A DNA stretch of 55,555 nucleotides from SPCO01 sp964427285 (GTDB taxonomy: Bacteria > Chloroflexota > Limnocylindria > Limnocylindrales > CSP1-4), in the NCBI GenBank assembly GCA_964427285.1, contig CAYRTS010000014.1, forward strand, positions 1-55,555, given 5' to 3'. Below, in pieces: positions 24,968 through 33,675 of the stretch. Position numbers and translations under genes: made by a program. Position 1 is the stretch's first letter. Every line of letters starts with the position of its first letter. The notes beneath the pieces are model-generated. The model was not told where the DNA came from and did no database searches. It worked only from the letters and a program-made list of their open reading frames with translations.

Positions 24968-25207
24968 TCAAGTCGAGCCGTCCTGTGGCTGGCCGGGCGC
25001 CCGTGCCTCCTCGATGAGGCTCCGGGTCGCGGTTTCCAGGGTCTCCCGATTGCCGGCGGGCGTCGAGTTCCTGAAATCCAGCCCACGCACCCGGAATGAC
25101 GCGCACCATCACCACTTCGGATCACCACCCTGGTCGCACAGGCTCGCGAGGTCGGCGAAACGATCCGAAGTGAGCGGGCGTAGGTTGAGGGTCAAGGGCT
25201 CGGACAT
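24968..25207 (-). pseudogene. GNAT-family acetyltransferase remnant with in-frame TGA
   Basis: ATG 25207 opens a frame (MSEPLTLNLRPLTSDRFADL) that runs to GGDPKW and then TGA at 25109-25111. The same frame continues WCASFRVRGLDFRNSTPAGNRE in adjoining segments, up to a second TGA at 24968. The combined text matches the N-terminal GNAT region normally read as GDPKWCWC...RVRGLDW.NSTP.NRE. TGA therefore stands exactly at a conserved Cys codon. The acetyl-CoA-binding half is absent, so I call a decayed gene. Selenocysteine is considered and thought unlikely. Confidence 0.65.
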
Positions 25208-25327
25208 CGGCCATGATGCTTCCCAGCGGACGGGGGGTCCGGTCGCCGGCCGCGCCGGCCCGGAAACCTGCGACCGCGTGCTGGCGTCAGTCGGCCAACG
25301 TTTGAGGCAGTCGGAGGAAGGCATTCG

Positions 25328-26263
25328 ATGCGTCGGCAGTTCTGGCGGTGGATGATCCTGGTGGCCGTGGTTGCGATCGTGGCCGCATGCAGTCGCGCGG
25401 CGGGGCCGTCGCCGGAGACGCCTGCGCCGAGCGGCACCGCCAACCCAGCTGCCACCGCCAGCCCAACTGACCCAGGCGCCCCGGTTCGCGAAGCCTACCG
25501 ACTCCGGGCGACGCTGACCCAGCCGATCCCGCCACTCTCCCGGTTCAACTGGCTACCGGTACTTGCGATCACCGGCGATCTGCAGGTGGTCACCGCCGGC
25601 CCGATGATTGCCATCTACCCGGGCTCGCTTCTTCCCAATCTCCAGGCTCGACCACTCAGCCAGGGCGGGTTTGACAGGATCGTCCAACAGGCTCGGGACC
25701 TTGGCCTGCTGACCGGGAGCGGTGACTTCACGCCGCCGGATCTGGCGCCAGGCGCGGCGCTCGGTCGGGTCCAGATCGTCGTTGACAGCGTGCTGCACGA
25801 GTTGATCGGTGATCCGTCGCGGGTGATCGTGTGCATCACCACGCCGTGCGTCCCGGCCGCCGGAACGCCTGAGGCCTTTGGCACGTTCTGGCAGGTCCTG
25901 GCTGACCTGAGCTGGCTCGAGGGCGACCTGGGCCCCGAAACCCCCTACCTCGCGACGTCGTTCGCGATCCTCGTCGGCGTCGAGCCGGCAGAAGAGCCTG
26001 GGATCGGGCCGCAGGTCGTCACGTGGCCGCTCGCAACACCCCTCGAGGCGTTTGGCGAGCCCGTCGGCAACGACGCGATGCCGCGCTGCGGAACCGTCAC
26101 TGATGCCGACGCTGTCACGCTCGGCCCGGCGCTGGCAGCGGCCACCGAACTGACGCGCTGGGTGGACGCGGGCGCGGCACCGGAAACGGGAATCGTGATC
26201 CAGGTTCGTCCGATGCTGCCTGGTGAGGATGTCTGCCTGGACCTGTTCGGCCCGGCGGGGTGA
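25328..26263 (+). CDS. Predicted lipoprotein of unknown function
   Basis: This 311-residue protein has a lipoprotein signal peptide: a charged MRRQFWRW start, a hydrophobic core and the lipobox VAAC with Cys at about residue 21. A Pro/Ser/Thr/Ala-rich linker follows (about 25-50), as in surface lipoproteins. The mature domain (Cys pair in VIVCITTPCV) is not a family I recognise. ATG 25328 has GGAGG upstream. The stop overlaps the GTG of the P-loop ATPase gene (GTGA). Confidence 0.8.
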   Translation: MRRQFWRWMILVAVVAIVAACSRAAGPSPETPAPSGTANPAATASPTDPGAPVREAYRLRATLTQPIPPLSRFNWLPVLAITGDLQVVTAGPMIAIYPGSLLPNLQARPLSQGGFDRIVQQARDLGLLTGSGDFTPPDLAPGAALGRVQIVVDSVLHELIGDPSRVIVCITTPCVPAAGTPEAFGTFWQVLADLSWLEGDLGPETPYLATSFAILVGVEPAEEPGIGPQVVTWPLATPLEAFGEPVGNDAMPRCGTVTDADAVTLGPALAAATELTRWVDAGAAPETGIVIQVRPMLPGEDVCLDLFGPAG

Positions 26264-27090
26264 CGGTGCCGGAACGGCGCTCGATCGTCGAACTCATTCG
26301 AACCGGGTCGCTCGATGCGCAACTGGCGGCGACCGTCTGGCTGCTGCTCGAGTCAAGGGTCCCGTTGGTCGTGGCGGGGGCTCCCGCAGGTGTCGGCAAG
26401 TCAACCCTGCTGGGCGCCCTGCTGGCGTTCGTCCCGGACGCCATTCGGGTCGTTGAACTGCGCGGTAAGGCCGAGGATTTCGGCTGGCTGTCCCAGGCGT
26501 CCGAACTCGGCTGGCCGGGGGTCGCCAGGGGTACGGCCGGCAGCACGCTTGTTCGGCCGGACAACACGGTCCTGCTGGTCGATGAGCTGTCGGACCGGTC
26601 GGCAGCGGACACCTGGGGGGCCGCGGCGCGGATCGTCGTGCGCGCGGCGGTCATCGGGTACGGTCTCACCGCGACCATGTCCGGTGACTCGCTCGACGAC
26701 GTCTTCGAGGCTCTGCGCCGGCCCGCGGTGGACGTGACGGATGACGAGCTGTCCCGCCTCGGCGTCGTGCTGGTCCTTCGTCGGCTCGATGGTGGTCGAC
26801 GTCGGATCGTCGCGGCGCATTGGGTTCGCCCGGTCGCCCGCGATACGCACGGCCACCTTCAGCGCCTTGGGCCGGCGGTTCTCACGATCTGGAACGCGAC
26901 GACCGACACGTTCGAACACTTTGGCTGGGGGGTCACGCCTGAACTCGCCATGCGCGTCGGCCGGAGGGCGGGCGATTTCGAGATCGAGATCGAACGGCGC
27001 CGCGACTTGCTCAATGCGCTGGTGCGGTCCGGCACCACCGCGCCCGATGAAGTCCGGGCGGCGCTCCTGGGATACCGCCCCGCGGATTGA
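26260..27090 (+). CDS. VirB11/GspE-like P-loop ATPase, short form
   Basis: This 276-residue P-loop protein has Walker A GAPAGVGKST at about residues 45-54, a Walker B-like NTVLLVDEL and a GYGLTATMSGDSLDDVFEALR stretch in adjoining parts. The last resembles the His-box/arginine region of type II/IV secretion ATPases. It lacks the long N-terminal domain of GspE/PilB proteins and no pilus or secretion genes are nearby. It is coupled to the lipoprotein. A secretion-ATPase relative with another job is the most I can say. Confidence 0.65.
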   Translation: MTVPERRSIVELIRTGSLDAQLAATVWLLLESRVPLVVAGAPAGVGKSTLLGALLAFVPDAIRVVELRGKAEDFGWLSQASELGWPGVARGTAGSTLVRPDNTVLLVDELSDRSAADTWGAAARIVVRAAVIGYGLTATMSGDSLDDVFEALRRPAVDVTDDELSRLGVVLVLRRLDGGRRRIVAAHWVRPVARDTHGHLQRLGPAVLTIWNATTDTFEHFGWGVTPELAMRVGRRAGDFEIEIERRRDLLNALVRSGTTAPDEVRAALLGYRPAD

Positions 27091-27150
27091 CGCTCCGGGA
27101 GACGAGCGGTAGGCTCGGCTCCCAGCCCGACCCCGCATCCGGAGCGCCCC

Positions 27151-28605
27151 GTGGATGATGTGACCGATCCTTCCGCCGAACCTGTCGCGCGGGTTCGCAC
27201 GCTCGGTGAGCTTCGCGCGACCGGCTGGCGGTCACGATCCGTCAAAGACGAGCTCCGGGCCAATCTGCTCGTACGCATGGCCGCGGGCGGCGCGTTCCTG
27301 CCCGGGATCGTCGGCTTTGAAGACTCGGTCGTGCCGGCCATCGAGAACGCGATCCTGGCTGGCCACGATCTTGTCTTTCTCGGGGAGCGCGGGCAGGCGA
27401 AAACGCGGATGGCCCGGATGCTCGTCGAGCTGCTGGACCCGTGGCTGCCGGTGGTCGAAGGCGGAGAGCTGAATGACGACCCGTTCGCGCCGGTCAGCCC
27501 GGCGGGGCGCGCCATCGTCGCGGAACTGGGCGACGCTACGCCCGTCGCGTGGCTCGCGCGCCACCGCCGCTACGCCGAGAAGCTCGCAACGCCGGACATC
27601 ACGATCGCGGACCTGATCGGCGAAGTCGATCCGATCAAGGTGGCCGAAGGCCGCTACCTGTCGGACGTGCTGACGCTCCATTACGGGCTGATCCCGCGGG
27701 CCAACCGGGGGATCGTGGCGATCAACGAGCTGCCGGACCTGGCCGAACGGATCCAGGTGGGCCTGCTCAACATTCTCGAGGAGCGCGACGTTCAGATCCG
27801 TGGCTTCGTCGTGCGTCTGCCCCTGGACCTGTTCGTCGTGGCGTCCGCGAACCCGGAGGACTACACGTCTCGGGGCCGGATCATCACCCCGCTCAAGGAC
27901 CGCCTTGGCTCGCAGATCCGGACGCACTATCCGCGCACGCTTGATCAAGAGATAGCGATCGTCCGCCAGGAGAAGCACCGGTTTGCGCCGGAGGTCGGCG
28001 AGCCGACCGTTGTCGTGCCCGGGTTCATGGAGGAACTGGTCGCCGAGCTGACCCACCTCGCGCGACGGTCGGCCGACATCAGCCAGCGGTCCGGTGTCAG
28101 CGTCCGCGTCTCGATCGCGAATTTGGAGGTGCTGGAGGCGGCGGCGCTCAAGCGGGCGGTCCGGCTGGGTGAACCGGTCGGGGCGCCCCGGGTCTCGGAC
28201 CTTGGGGCCGTCATTGCCTCGACGGTCGGCAAGGTCGAGGTCGAAGCGGTGGGCGACGAGGCGCCCGAGGAGCGGATCGTCGAGCGGCTCATCACCAAGG
28301 CGCTCCATGCCATCTTCAGCCGGCGCGTCTCGGTCAATGAGCTGGAGGGCGTGATCGAGGCGTTTGAGGACGGTTTCACCATGGAGACCGGCGATCGGAC
28401 GGCGGCGCGCGAGTACGTGGGCTGGATGCACGAGGTTCCCGGACTGGCGGTCGCGGTTCGTAGACTCGGCGCGTTCGACGTGACCGATGGCGCCGAGGAG
28501 CCCGCGGTCGTGGCTTCGGCGGTCGAGTTTCTCCTGGAGGGGCTGCACCTGGCGCGACGGCTCAACAAGGACCGCATCCCGGGCGGCACGGTCTACCACC
28601 GATGA
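27151..28605 (+). CDS. Magnesium-chelatase ChlI/BchI-like AAA+ protein
   Basis: This 484-residue AAA+ protein begins its ATPase core at FLPGIVGFEDSVVPAIENAI. The Walker A-like loop is GERGQAKTR (about residues 77-85), with Ala before Lys-Thr as in some Mg-chelatase-like proteins. RGIVAINELPDLAERIQVGLLNILEER holds the Walker B and BchI-type insert. No chlorophyll genes are seen. The next gene encodes a large vWA protein, so this is probably a MoxR/BchI-vWA chaperone pair. GTG 27151 is preceded by GGAG. Confidence 0.85.
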   Translation: MDDVTDPSAEPVARVRTLGELRATGWRSRSVKDELRANLLVRMAAGGAFLPGIVGFEDSVVPAIENAILAGHDLVFLGERGQAKTRMARMLVELLDPWLPVVEGGELNDDPFAPVSPAGRAIVAELGDATPVAWLARHRRYAEKLATPDITIADLIGEVDPIKVAEGRYLSDVLTLHYGLIPRANRGIVAINELPDLAERIQVGLLNILEERDVQIRGFVVRLPLDLFVVASANPEDYTSRGRIITPLKDRLGSQIRTHYPRTLDQEIAIVRQEKHRFAPEVGEPTVVVPGFMEELVAELTHLARRSADISQRSGVSVRVSIANLEVLEAAALKRAVRLGEPVGAPRVSDLGAVIASTVGKVEVEAVGDEAPEERIVERLITKALHAIFSRRVSVNELEGVIEAFEDGFTMETGDRTAAREYVGWMHEVPGLAVAVRRLGAFDVTDGAEEPAVVASAVEFLLEGLHLARRLNKDRIPGGTVYHR

Positions 28606-29125
28606 CATCGTCCGGGTTCTTTGGGCTCCGTGGCCGCGAACCTGTGACGCCGACTGCTGACCCCTGGACAACGAAATCTCGGTTGTCTGGTCCCGCAACC
28701 CAGGGTGTTGACCCGTGGACAACGAAGTCTCGGTCACCTGCTCCCGCGGCCCCAGGTGTTGACCCATGGGCAACGAAATCTTGGTCGTTTGGTCCCGAAG
28801 CCCCCGGCGTTGACCCGCGGGCAACGAAATCGGCAGCAGCGCCGAGAAAGAGGCGTACGAGCGGCGGACCAGCCTCGTTTTCGGTCGCGGCGTTGACCTG
28901 GGGACAATCGCGAGGCGCCAACGGATGCGATCCACTGGGGCGGCGAGGCGATTCAGTCGAAATCGTTGACCGCAGGTCAACACCGAGCATTCCCGCTTAC
29001 GACCGCCTCCGATCTGGGTCGGTTGCAGTCGAAGTCGTTGACTGCGGGCCAACAGGATTGGCCGTTCCGTCTACCGAGCCCGCAGCCCGCCTCGGAGATG
29101 GGTCACCGGAAGCACGGGCGATCAG
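28606..29125. other. Gene-free stretch holding seven 17-bp palindromes
   Basis: These 520 bases separate the AAA+ and vWA genes. Open frames exist on both strands, but their products are low-complexity translations of the repeats, so I reject them as genes. The stretch holds seven GTTGACC-N3-GGNCAAC-type elements; details are given in the repeat entry. Confidence 0.7.
28656..29053. repeat. Cluster of seven GTTGACC-N3-GGNCAAC palindromes, first four at 51-bp period
   Basis: Elements begin at 28656, 28707, 28758, 28809, 28892, 28965 and 29037. The first four are exactly 51 bases apart and share the following ACGAAATC or ACGAAGTC. The sixth is a perfect 7-bp inverted repeat (GTTGACC GCA GGTCAAC) and the others have one or two changes. 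The last two share a CAGTCGAARTC lead-in. This looks like an array of binding sites or a REP-like element, not CRISPR. Confidence 0.85.
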
Positions 29126-31363
29126 GTGACGGCGTACTCCCCGGATCCACGCGACCTCCCCGAACCCAGGCGTGCTTCGGCCAAGGCCGGGCGACCGCGC
29201 GTCCCCGGCGCACCTGGGTCCTTCGACAGCTCAACCGGGCGGGACCGGGACCGCGACCGCGAAGACGGCGTAAACGGCCCCGCGGCACGCGCGCGGTACA
29301 CGCGCTGGGATGGCACGCAGCGTTTGGCCGATCTCGAGGCGGGCGAGATCATGGATGCCCTCACGGATGATGTGATGGCCGAGGGCGACCTGGCCGAGGC
29401 CCTGCGGCGACTGATGGAACGTGGCTGGCGGACCGGCGACGCATCGCGCGGCGACATGACCGGCATCCGTGACCTGCTGGAGCGACTCGAGCGCCGCCGG
29501 CAGGAATTGCTGGATCGGTACCAGCTGAGCGACGTCCTGGCCGATATCCGGCGGGAGCTCGAAGCCATCGTCGACGAAGAGCGGGCCGGCGTCCGGCGTC
29601 GGCTGGACGAGGCCAGCCAGGGTGGGCCGCGGGGTGAAGGCGCGCCGCCCGTGGACTCGGCCGCCCAGGCCGATCGCGCGGACGATGCCGACCAGACAGC
29701 CCTCCGCGCGATGCTTCGAAACGTGGCGGCGCGGCGGCTCGATCAACTCGATGCCCTGCCGCCCGACGTCGGCGAGCGGATCCGGGGTCTCCAGGCCTAC
29801 GACTTCCTTGAACCTGGCGCACGCGAGCGGTTCGATGCCCTGGTGAAGCGTCTCGGCCAGCAGGTCCTGGATCAGTTCGCAGCTGGCATGTCCGATGCCA
29901 TCCGGCCAATGTCACCAGACGACCTCGCCGCGAACCGCGAGATGGTGCGCGATCTCAATCAGCTGCTCCGCGAACGGATCGGCGGCGCCGAGCCGGATGC
30001 CTCGCCATTCCTCGCCAAACACGGCCGGTTCTTCCCGGGTGCCAGCACCTTCGACGACATCCTGGAGCAGCTCTCCCAGCGGATGGCCGCCATGCAATCG
30101 CTGCTGCGATCGCTGCGTCCGGAGCAGCGCGCCGAGTTGCAATCGATGATGGAGGCACTCCTCCGTGACGATCGATTGATGGTCGACCTTGCGCAGCTTG
30201 CCTCCAACCTGAATCTGCTCCTGCCCGGGGGCCTCGGCGACCGGGTGCAGTTCGGCGGTGACGAGCCACTGGGGCTGGGCGGTGCGCTCGCCCAGATTGC
30301 CCGAATCGATGCCCTGGACCGCCTCGGAGGCGCCCTCTCCGATGTCGACACGCCCGGGGACATCGCCGGCATCGACCGTGACGACGTCCGCGACCTGCTG
30401 GGCGACGACGCGGTCCGCGAGCTAGACGCGTTGGAGGGCCTGGCCGAGCGCCTTGAGCTGGCCGGCTATCTGACCCGCCAGGGTGAGCGGCTGGAGCTGA
30501 CCCCGCGGGGTCACCGACGGATCGGGCAGAAGGTGCTCGATGAGCTGTTTACCCGGCTCAAACGCGACGCGTTCGGGGGTCATCGACTCGAACGGGCAGG
30601 AGCGGGCGGGGAGCGGGACGAGGCCACCAAGCCCTACGAATTCGGCGATCCGTTCCACCTCGATCTGCGCGGTACGTTGTTCAACGCGCTGGGTCGTGAC
30701 GAGAACGCCCCGACGGCCCGTGGGCCCGGCGCGCCCGTCCGGCTCCGACCCGCCGACTTCGACGTGTTCCGGACCGAAGCCTTGACGCAAACCTCGACGG
30801 TGCTGCTGGTCGACATGAGCCGGTCCATGCTGTTGCGCGACTGCTTTCTCGCGGCGAAGAAGGTGGCGGTGGCACTCGAGACCCTGATCCGTACGCAGTA
30901 CCCGCGCGACCATCTCGCAGTGATCGGGTTCGCCTACTACGCCCGCGAGATCCCGCCTGGCGCCCTTGCCGGGCTGAGCCTCAATGGCTACGAGTACGGT
31001 ACGAACCTGCAGCACGGCCTCCTCCTGGCCCGCCGCTTGCTTGCCCGTCACCCGGCCAGCAACAAGGAAATCGTGGTGATCACCGACGGCGAACCCACCG
31101 CCCATTTCGAGGACGGCCAGGTCGAATTCAACTACCCGCCCACGCGCCGGACGATCAGGGAGACGCTGCGCGAGGTGCAGCGCTGCACGAAGGAGCGCAT
31201 TACCATCAATGCCTTCATGTTGGAACGATCCCGGGCGCTGGCGGAATTCGTGGCACAGATGACGCGCCTAAATCGTGGTCGGGCGTTCTATGCCACTCCC
31301 GAGCGCCTCGGTGAATACGTGTTGGTCGACTTCGTCAGCCGCCGGACGAAGCGGGTGTCGTAG
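29126..31363 (+). CDS. Large vWA-domain protein partnering the AAA+ ATPase
   Basis: This 745-residue protein has a disordered, charged N-terminus, a long helical middle rich in Leu/Arg/Asp and a C-terminal vWA domain. The MIDAS motif DMSRSM lies near residue 567, and IVVITDGEPTAHF supplies the later Asp. An ELTPRGHRRIG segment resembles a winged helix. The layout is that of vWA partners of MoxR/BchI ATPases, which remodel or load metal proteins. GTG 29126 lies after the palindrome array. No typical SD is seen. Confidence 0.83.
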   Translation: MTAYSPDPRDLPEPRRASAKAGRPRVPGAPGSFDSSTGRDRDRDREDGVNGPAARARYTRWDGTQRLADLEAGEIMDALTDDVMAEGDLAEALRRLMERGWRTGDASRGDMTGIRDLLERLERRRQELLDRYQLSDVLADIRRELEAIVDEERAGVRRRLDEASQGGPRGEGAPPVDSAAQADRADDADQTALRAMLRNVAARRLDQLDALPPDVGERIRGLQAYDFLEPGARERFDALVKRLGQQVLDQFAAGMSDAIRPMSPDDLAANREMVRDLNQLLRERIGGAEPDASPFLAKHGRFFPGASTFDDILEQLSQRMAAMQSLLRSLRPEQRAELQSMMEALLRDDRLMVDLAQLASNLNLLLPGGLGDRVQFGGDEPLGLGGALAQIARIDALDRLGGALSDVDTPGDIAGIDRDDVRDLLGDDAVRELDALEGLAERLELAGYLTRQGERLELTPRGHRRIGQKVLDELFTRLKRDAFGGHRLERAGAGGERDEATKPYEFGDPFHLDLRGTLFNALGRDENAPTARGPGAPVRLRPADFDVFRTEALTQTSTVLLVDMSRSMLLRDCFLAAKKVAVALETLIRTQYPRDHLAVIGFAYYAREIPPGALAGLSLNGYEYGTNLQHGLLLARRLLARHPASNKEIVVITDGEPTAHFEDGQVEFNYPPTRRTIRETLREVQRCTKERITINAFMLERSRALAEFVAQMTRLNRGRAFYATPERLGEYVLVDFVSRRTKRVS

Positions 31364-31400
31364 ACTCGGTCGAATCGCGATCCGGAGGAGAGGGGCAAGG

Positions 31401-31886
31401 ATGGACTTCAGCGCGCTGTTCCCGTGGATCCTGTTTGCGCATGTGTTCGGGGCGATCCTTGCGTTTGGGCCAGGCTACACGTTCATGATCATCGGGGCCA
31501 TGGGACGGCTGGAGCCGCAGCACGCGAATTTTGGCGTCCGCACGACCATGGCGATCTCGAAGAAGATCGTCTATCCGTTGGCGATCTTCCAGGGGGTCAC
31601 CGGTGTGCTGTTGATCGTGGCCAGCAGGATCGACTTTGGAAGCGCGATCTGGCTGCAGATCAGCATCGCGTTGTACGCGATCGCCCTGACCTATTCGCTC
31701 AGCATTCAGCAGTCAGCTGTCAATCGCCTCATCGACGTGACCTCCACGCCGCCGCCCGCGGGCGCGCCTCCCGGTCCGCCCCCCGGGCTGCGGGAAGCCG
31801 CCCGCAAGGTCCAGCTAGGCGGCATGCTCCTGGGCGTGCTCGTGGCGGCCATCGTGCTCCTGATGGTGCTCAAGCCGACGTTCTGA
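31401..31886 (+). CDS. DUF2269-like integral membrane protein
   Basis: This 161-residue membrane protein has four predicted helices: PWILFAHVFGAILAFG, IVYPLAIFQGVTGVLLIV, WLQISIALYAIALTYSL and a C-terminal LGGMLLGVLVAAIVLLMVL. A Pro-rich loop precedes the last helix. The pattern resembles DUF2269 proteins, with no known function. GGAGGAGAGGGG precedes ATG 31401. A 13-bp tandem repeat begins at its stop codon. Confidence 0.75.
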   Translation: MDFSALFPWILFAHVFGAILAFGPGYTFMIIGAMGRLEPQHANFGVRTTMAISKKIVYPLAIFQGVTGVLLIVASRIDFGSAIWLQISIALYAIALTYSLSIQQSAVNRLIDVTSTPPPAGAPPGPPPGLREAARKVQLGGMLLGVLVAAIVLLMVLKPTF

Positions 31887-32012
31887 GGCGGCAACCTGAG
31901 GCGGCAACCTGCGGCGGCAACCTGCGGCGGCAACCTGCGGCGGCAACCTGCGGCGGCCTGCGGACCTGACGCGGCAACCTGAGGCGGCAACCTGCGGCGG
32001 CCTGCGGACGTG
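31885..32012. repeat. 13-bp tandem repeat array
   Basis: The unit GCGGCGGCAACCT (first copies GAGGCGGCAACCT) occurs five times without interruption from 31885 to 31949. Shortened and variant units follow to 32012. It fills the gap between the membrane protein and the aldolase gene. Slippage-prone expansion is the likely origin. Confidence 0.85.
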
Positions 32013-32049
32013 GTCGTTTACCATTGCGGCGACCCTCTGAGGAACCCAT

Positions 32050-33456
32050 ATGCCGAACGTCGAAACCTCGCCACGCGATCTCCTGGGCGCGATCCGGGCG
32101 AGCGCCCATCTCGATGGTGACCGTCTGGTGATCGATGACGAAGACGCCTTCCGGGCGGGCGCCATTCGCGACCTGGCCTGGACGGCGGCGTTTTCGACCG
32201 ACGAGGTCACCACGGCCGCGGCCCAGTGGCTGGTCTGGGAGGCGAGCCAGGTGCTGGGCGCGCGCTCGGCGAGCATCCAGGGCCTGTATGACGCGCGGGC
32301 CAGGGGCGAGGTCCACGGGTTCACCGTGCCGGCGATCAACATTCGTGCGCAGACATTTGACATGGCCCGAATCGTGTTCGAGGCCGCGGCAGCGGCAGAC
32401 GTCGGCGCGGTCATCCTCGAGCTTGCGCGAAGTGAGCAGACGTATACGTTCCAGCGCCCGATCGATTACGCCACCTCCGTGTTGGCCGGGGCGATCGCGG
32501 CGGGCTGGCAGCGGCCGGTCTTCATCCAGGGCGACCACTACCAGTTCAATGCGAAGAAGTATGCGGCTGACCCCGAAGCCATGACCGAGGAGATCCGGCG
32601 GGCCTGCCGCCTGGCCATCGATGCCGGCTATCGCAACATCGACATCGATTCGTCGACCCTGGTCGACCTGTCCAGGCCGAACGTTGACGAGGAGCAGCGC
32701 GAGAACTACACGCGAGCGGCGGAGCTGACCGCGCTCATCCGTTCGCTTGAAGCGGATGGGGTCACCGTCAGCGTCGGAGGTGAGATCGGCGAGGTCGGAA
32801 CGCAGAACTCAACCGTCGCGGAGCTGCGCGCCTATCTCGATGGGTTTGGGCGAGAACTCGCCGCCAGGGCCCCGGGCGCCAGGGGGATCTCCAAGGTCAG
32901 CGTCCAGACCGGGACCTCCCATGGCGGCATCCCGCTGCCCGATGGGGGCGTGGCGGAGGTCAAGCTCGACTTCGAGGTGCTGCGCGAGCTTGGCGTGGTC
33001 GCCCGCGAATACGGTCTAGCCGGAGCCGTCCAGCACGGCGCCTCAACGCTGCCGGACGCCTTGTTCCACCGCTTCCCCGCGGTGGAGACCGCCGAGATCC
33101 ACCTTGCCACCGGCTTCCAGAACGCCCTGTACGAGCACCCCGCCTTCCCGCCCGCACTCCACCAGGAGATCGATGCGTGGTGCTTCGACAACGCGGCCGA
33201 CGAGCGCAAGAGTGGCCAGACGGACCAGCAGTTTGTCTACACCACTCGCAAGAAGACGATCGGCCCGTTCAAGCGCCAACTCTGGGACCTCGAATCGAAG
33301 GACGAGATCCTGGCCGCCCAGCGACGCAAGATCTCGTACCTGTTTACCGAGCTCGGGGTAAACGACTCGCGCGCGATGGTCGATCGCCATGTGCAGCCGG
33401 TCGAGACCCACCGGACGATCCCGGACGCGCTTCGCCAGGCGGGCACGACCCGCTAG
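32050..33456 (+). CDS. Class II aldolase-like (fructose/tagatose-bisphosphate aldolase family) protein
   Basis: This 468-residue protein carries a class II aldolase TIM barrel from about residue 90. Key parts are the substrate loop PAINIRAQT, QGDHYQF (catalytic Asp and zinc His), GGEIGEVG (zinc Glu) and AVQHGAST (zinc His). Extra segments at both ends make it longer than ordinary FBA (about 300-350 residues). No other glycolytic gene is near, so the real substrate may differ from fructose bisphosphate. A TGAGGAAC sequence precedes ATG 32050. Confidence 0.82.
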   Translation: MPNVETSPRDLLGAIRASAHLDGDRLVIDDEDAFRAGAIRDLAWTAAFSTDEVTTAAAQWLVWEASQVLGARSASIQGLYDARARGEVHGFTVPAINIRAQTFDMARIVFEAAAAADVGAVILELARSEQTYTFQRPIDYATSVLAGAIAAGWQRPVFIQGDHYQFNAKKYAADPEAMTEEIRRACRLAIDAGYRNIDIDSSTLVDLSRPNVDEEQRENYTRAAELTALIRSLEADGVTVSVGGEIGEVGTQNSTVAELRAYLDGFGRELAARAPGARGISKVSVQTGTSHGGIPLPDGGVAEVKLDFEVLRELGVVAREYGLAGAVQHGASTLPDALFHRFPAVETAEIHLATGFQNALYEHPAFPPALHQEIDAWCFDNAADERKSGQTDQQFVYTTRKKTIGPFKRQLWDLESKDEILAAQRRKISYLFTELGVNDSRAMVDRHVQPVETHRTIPDALRQAGTTR

Positions 33457-33587
33457 ACACGCCGGGCGGCGACGACCCGCTAGACACGCTGGGGGGCGGG
33501 CACGACCCGCCCGGGTCCGCGCGCGGATTTCCTCGTTGACGGGCGATGCTGCGGTGCTATCCTCCCGCGCAGGTTCGCTGCCGGCTT

Positions 33588-33675
33588 GAGGGAGTCCGGT
33601 GCGGATTGTGCCCAACATCCTCGCGTCACTCCCCAGAGGGCAGATGCGCACCGGCTGGTGCGACGGTAGGAGGAG
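33588..33675 (+). promoter_or_regulatory. Switch-like structured leader of the permease gene (candidate riboswitch)
   Basis: Several exact pairings conflict or cross in this leader. GGGAGT (33590-33595) pairs with ACTCCC (33628-33633). CCGGTGCG (33596-33603) pairs with CGCACCGG (33647-33654). TGCCC (33609-33613) pairs with GGGCA (33638-33642). The CGCACC arm can instead form a tight hairpin with GGTGCG (33657-33662), just before the AGGAGGAGGAG Shine-Dalgarno. Crossing stems suggest a pseudoknot and the alternative hairpin suggests on/off control. I do not recognise a known class. Confidence 0.5.

Noticed and set aside
25113..25172. Structured RNA from an 11-bp inverted repeat
   Set aside because: The arms fall inside the remnant GNAT coding frame, spaced by 38 bases, and no known RNA fits. 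It is only mentioned with the TGA finding.
28656..29053. CRISPR array
   Set aside because: The repeated unit is a 17-bp palindrome inside a 51-bp period whose spacers are also similar. There are no cas genes, and spacing changes after four units.
28602..29129. Open frames on both strands between the AAA+ and vWA genes
   Set aside because: Both translate the 51-bp repeats into low-complexity text (VDPWTTKS or DFVVHGSTP units) with no SD or family. The DNA palindrome explains them better.
33445..33495. Regulatory direct repeat after the aldolase gene
   Set aside because: The two near copies of GACCCGCTAGACACGC span the stop codon and look like a short local duplication without symmetry.
33588..33605. 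Cobalamin riboswitch
   Set aside because: The segment GGGAGTCCGGTG recalls the cobalamin box, but the expected following boxes are absent and the pairing pattern differs.
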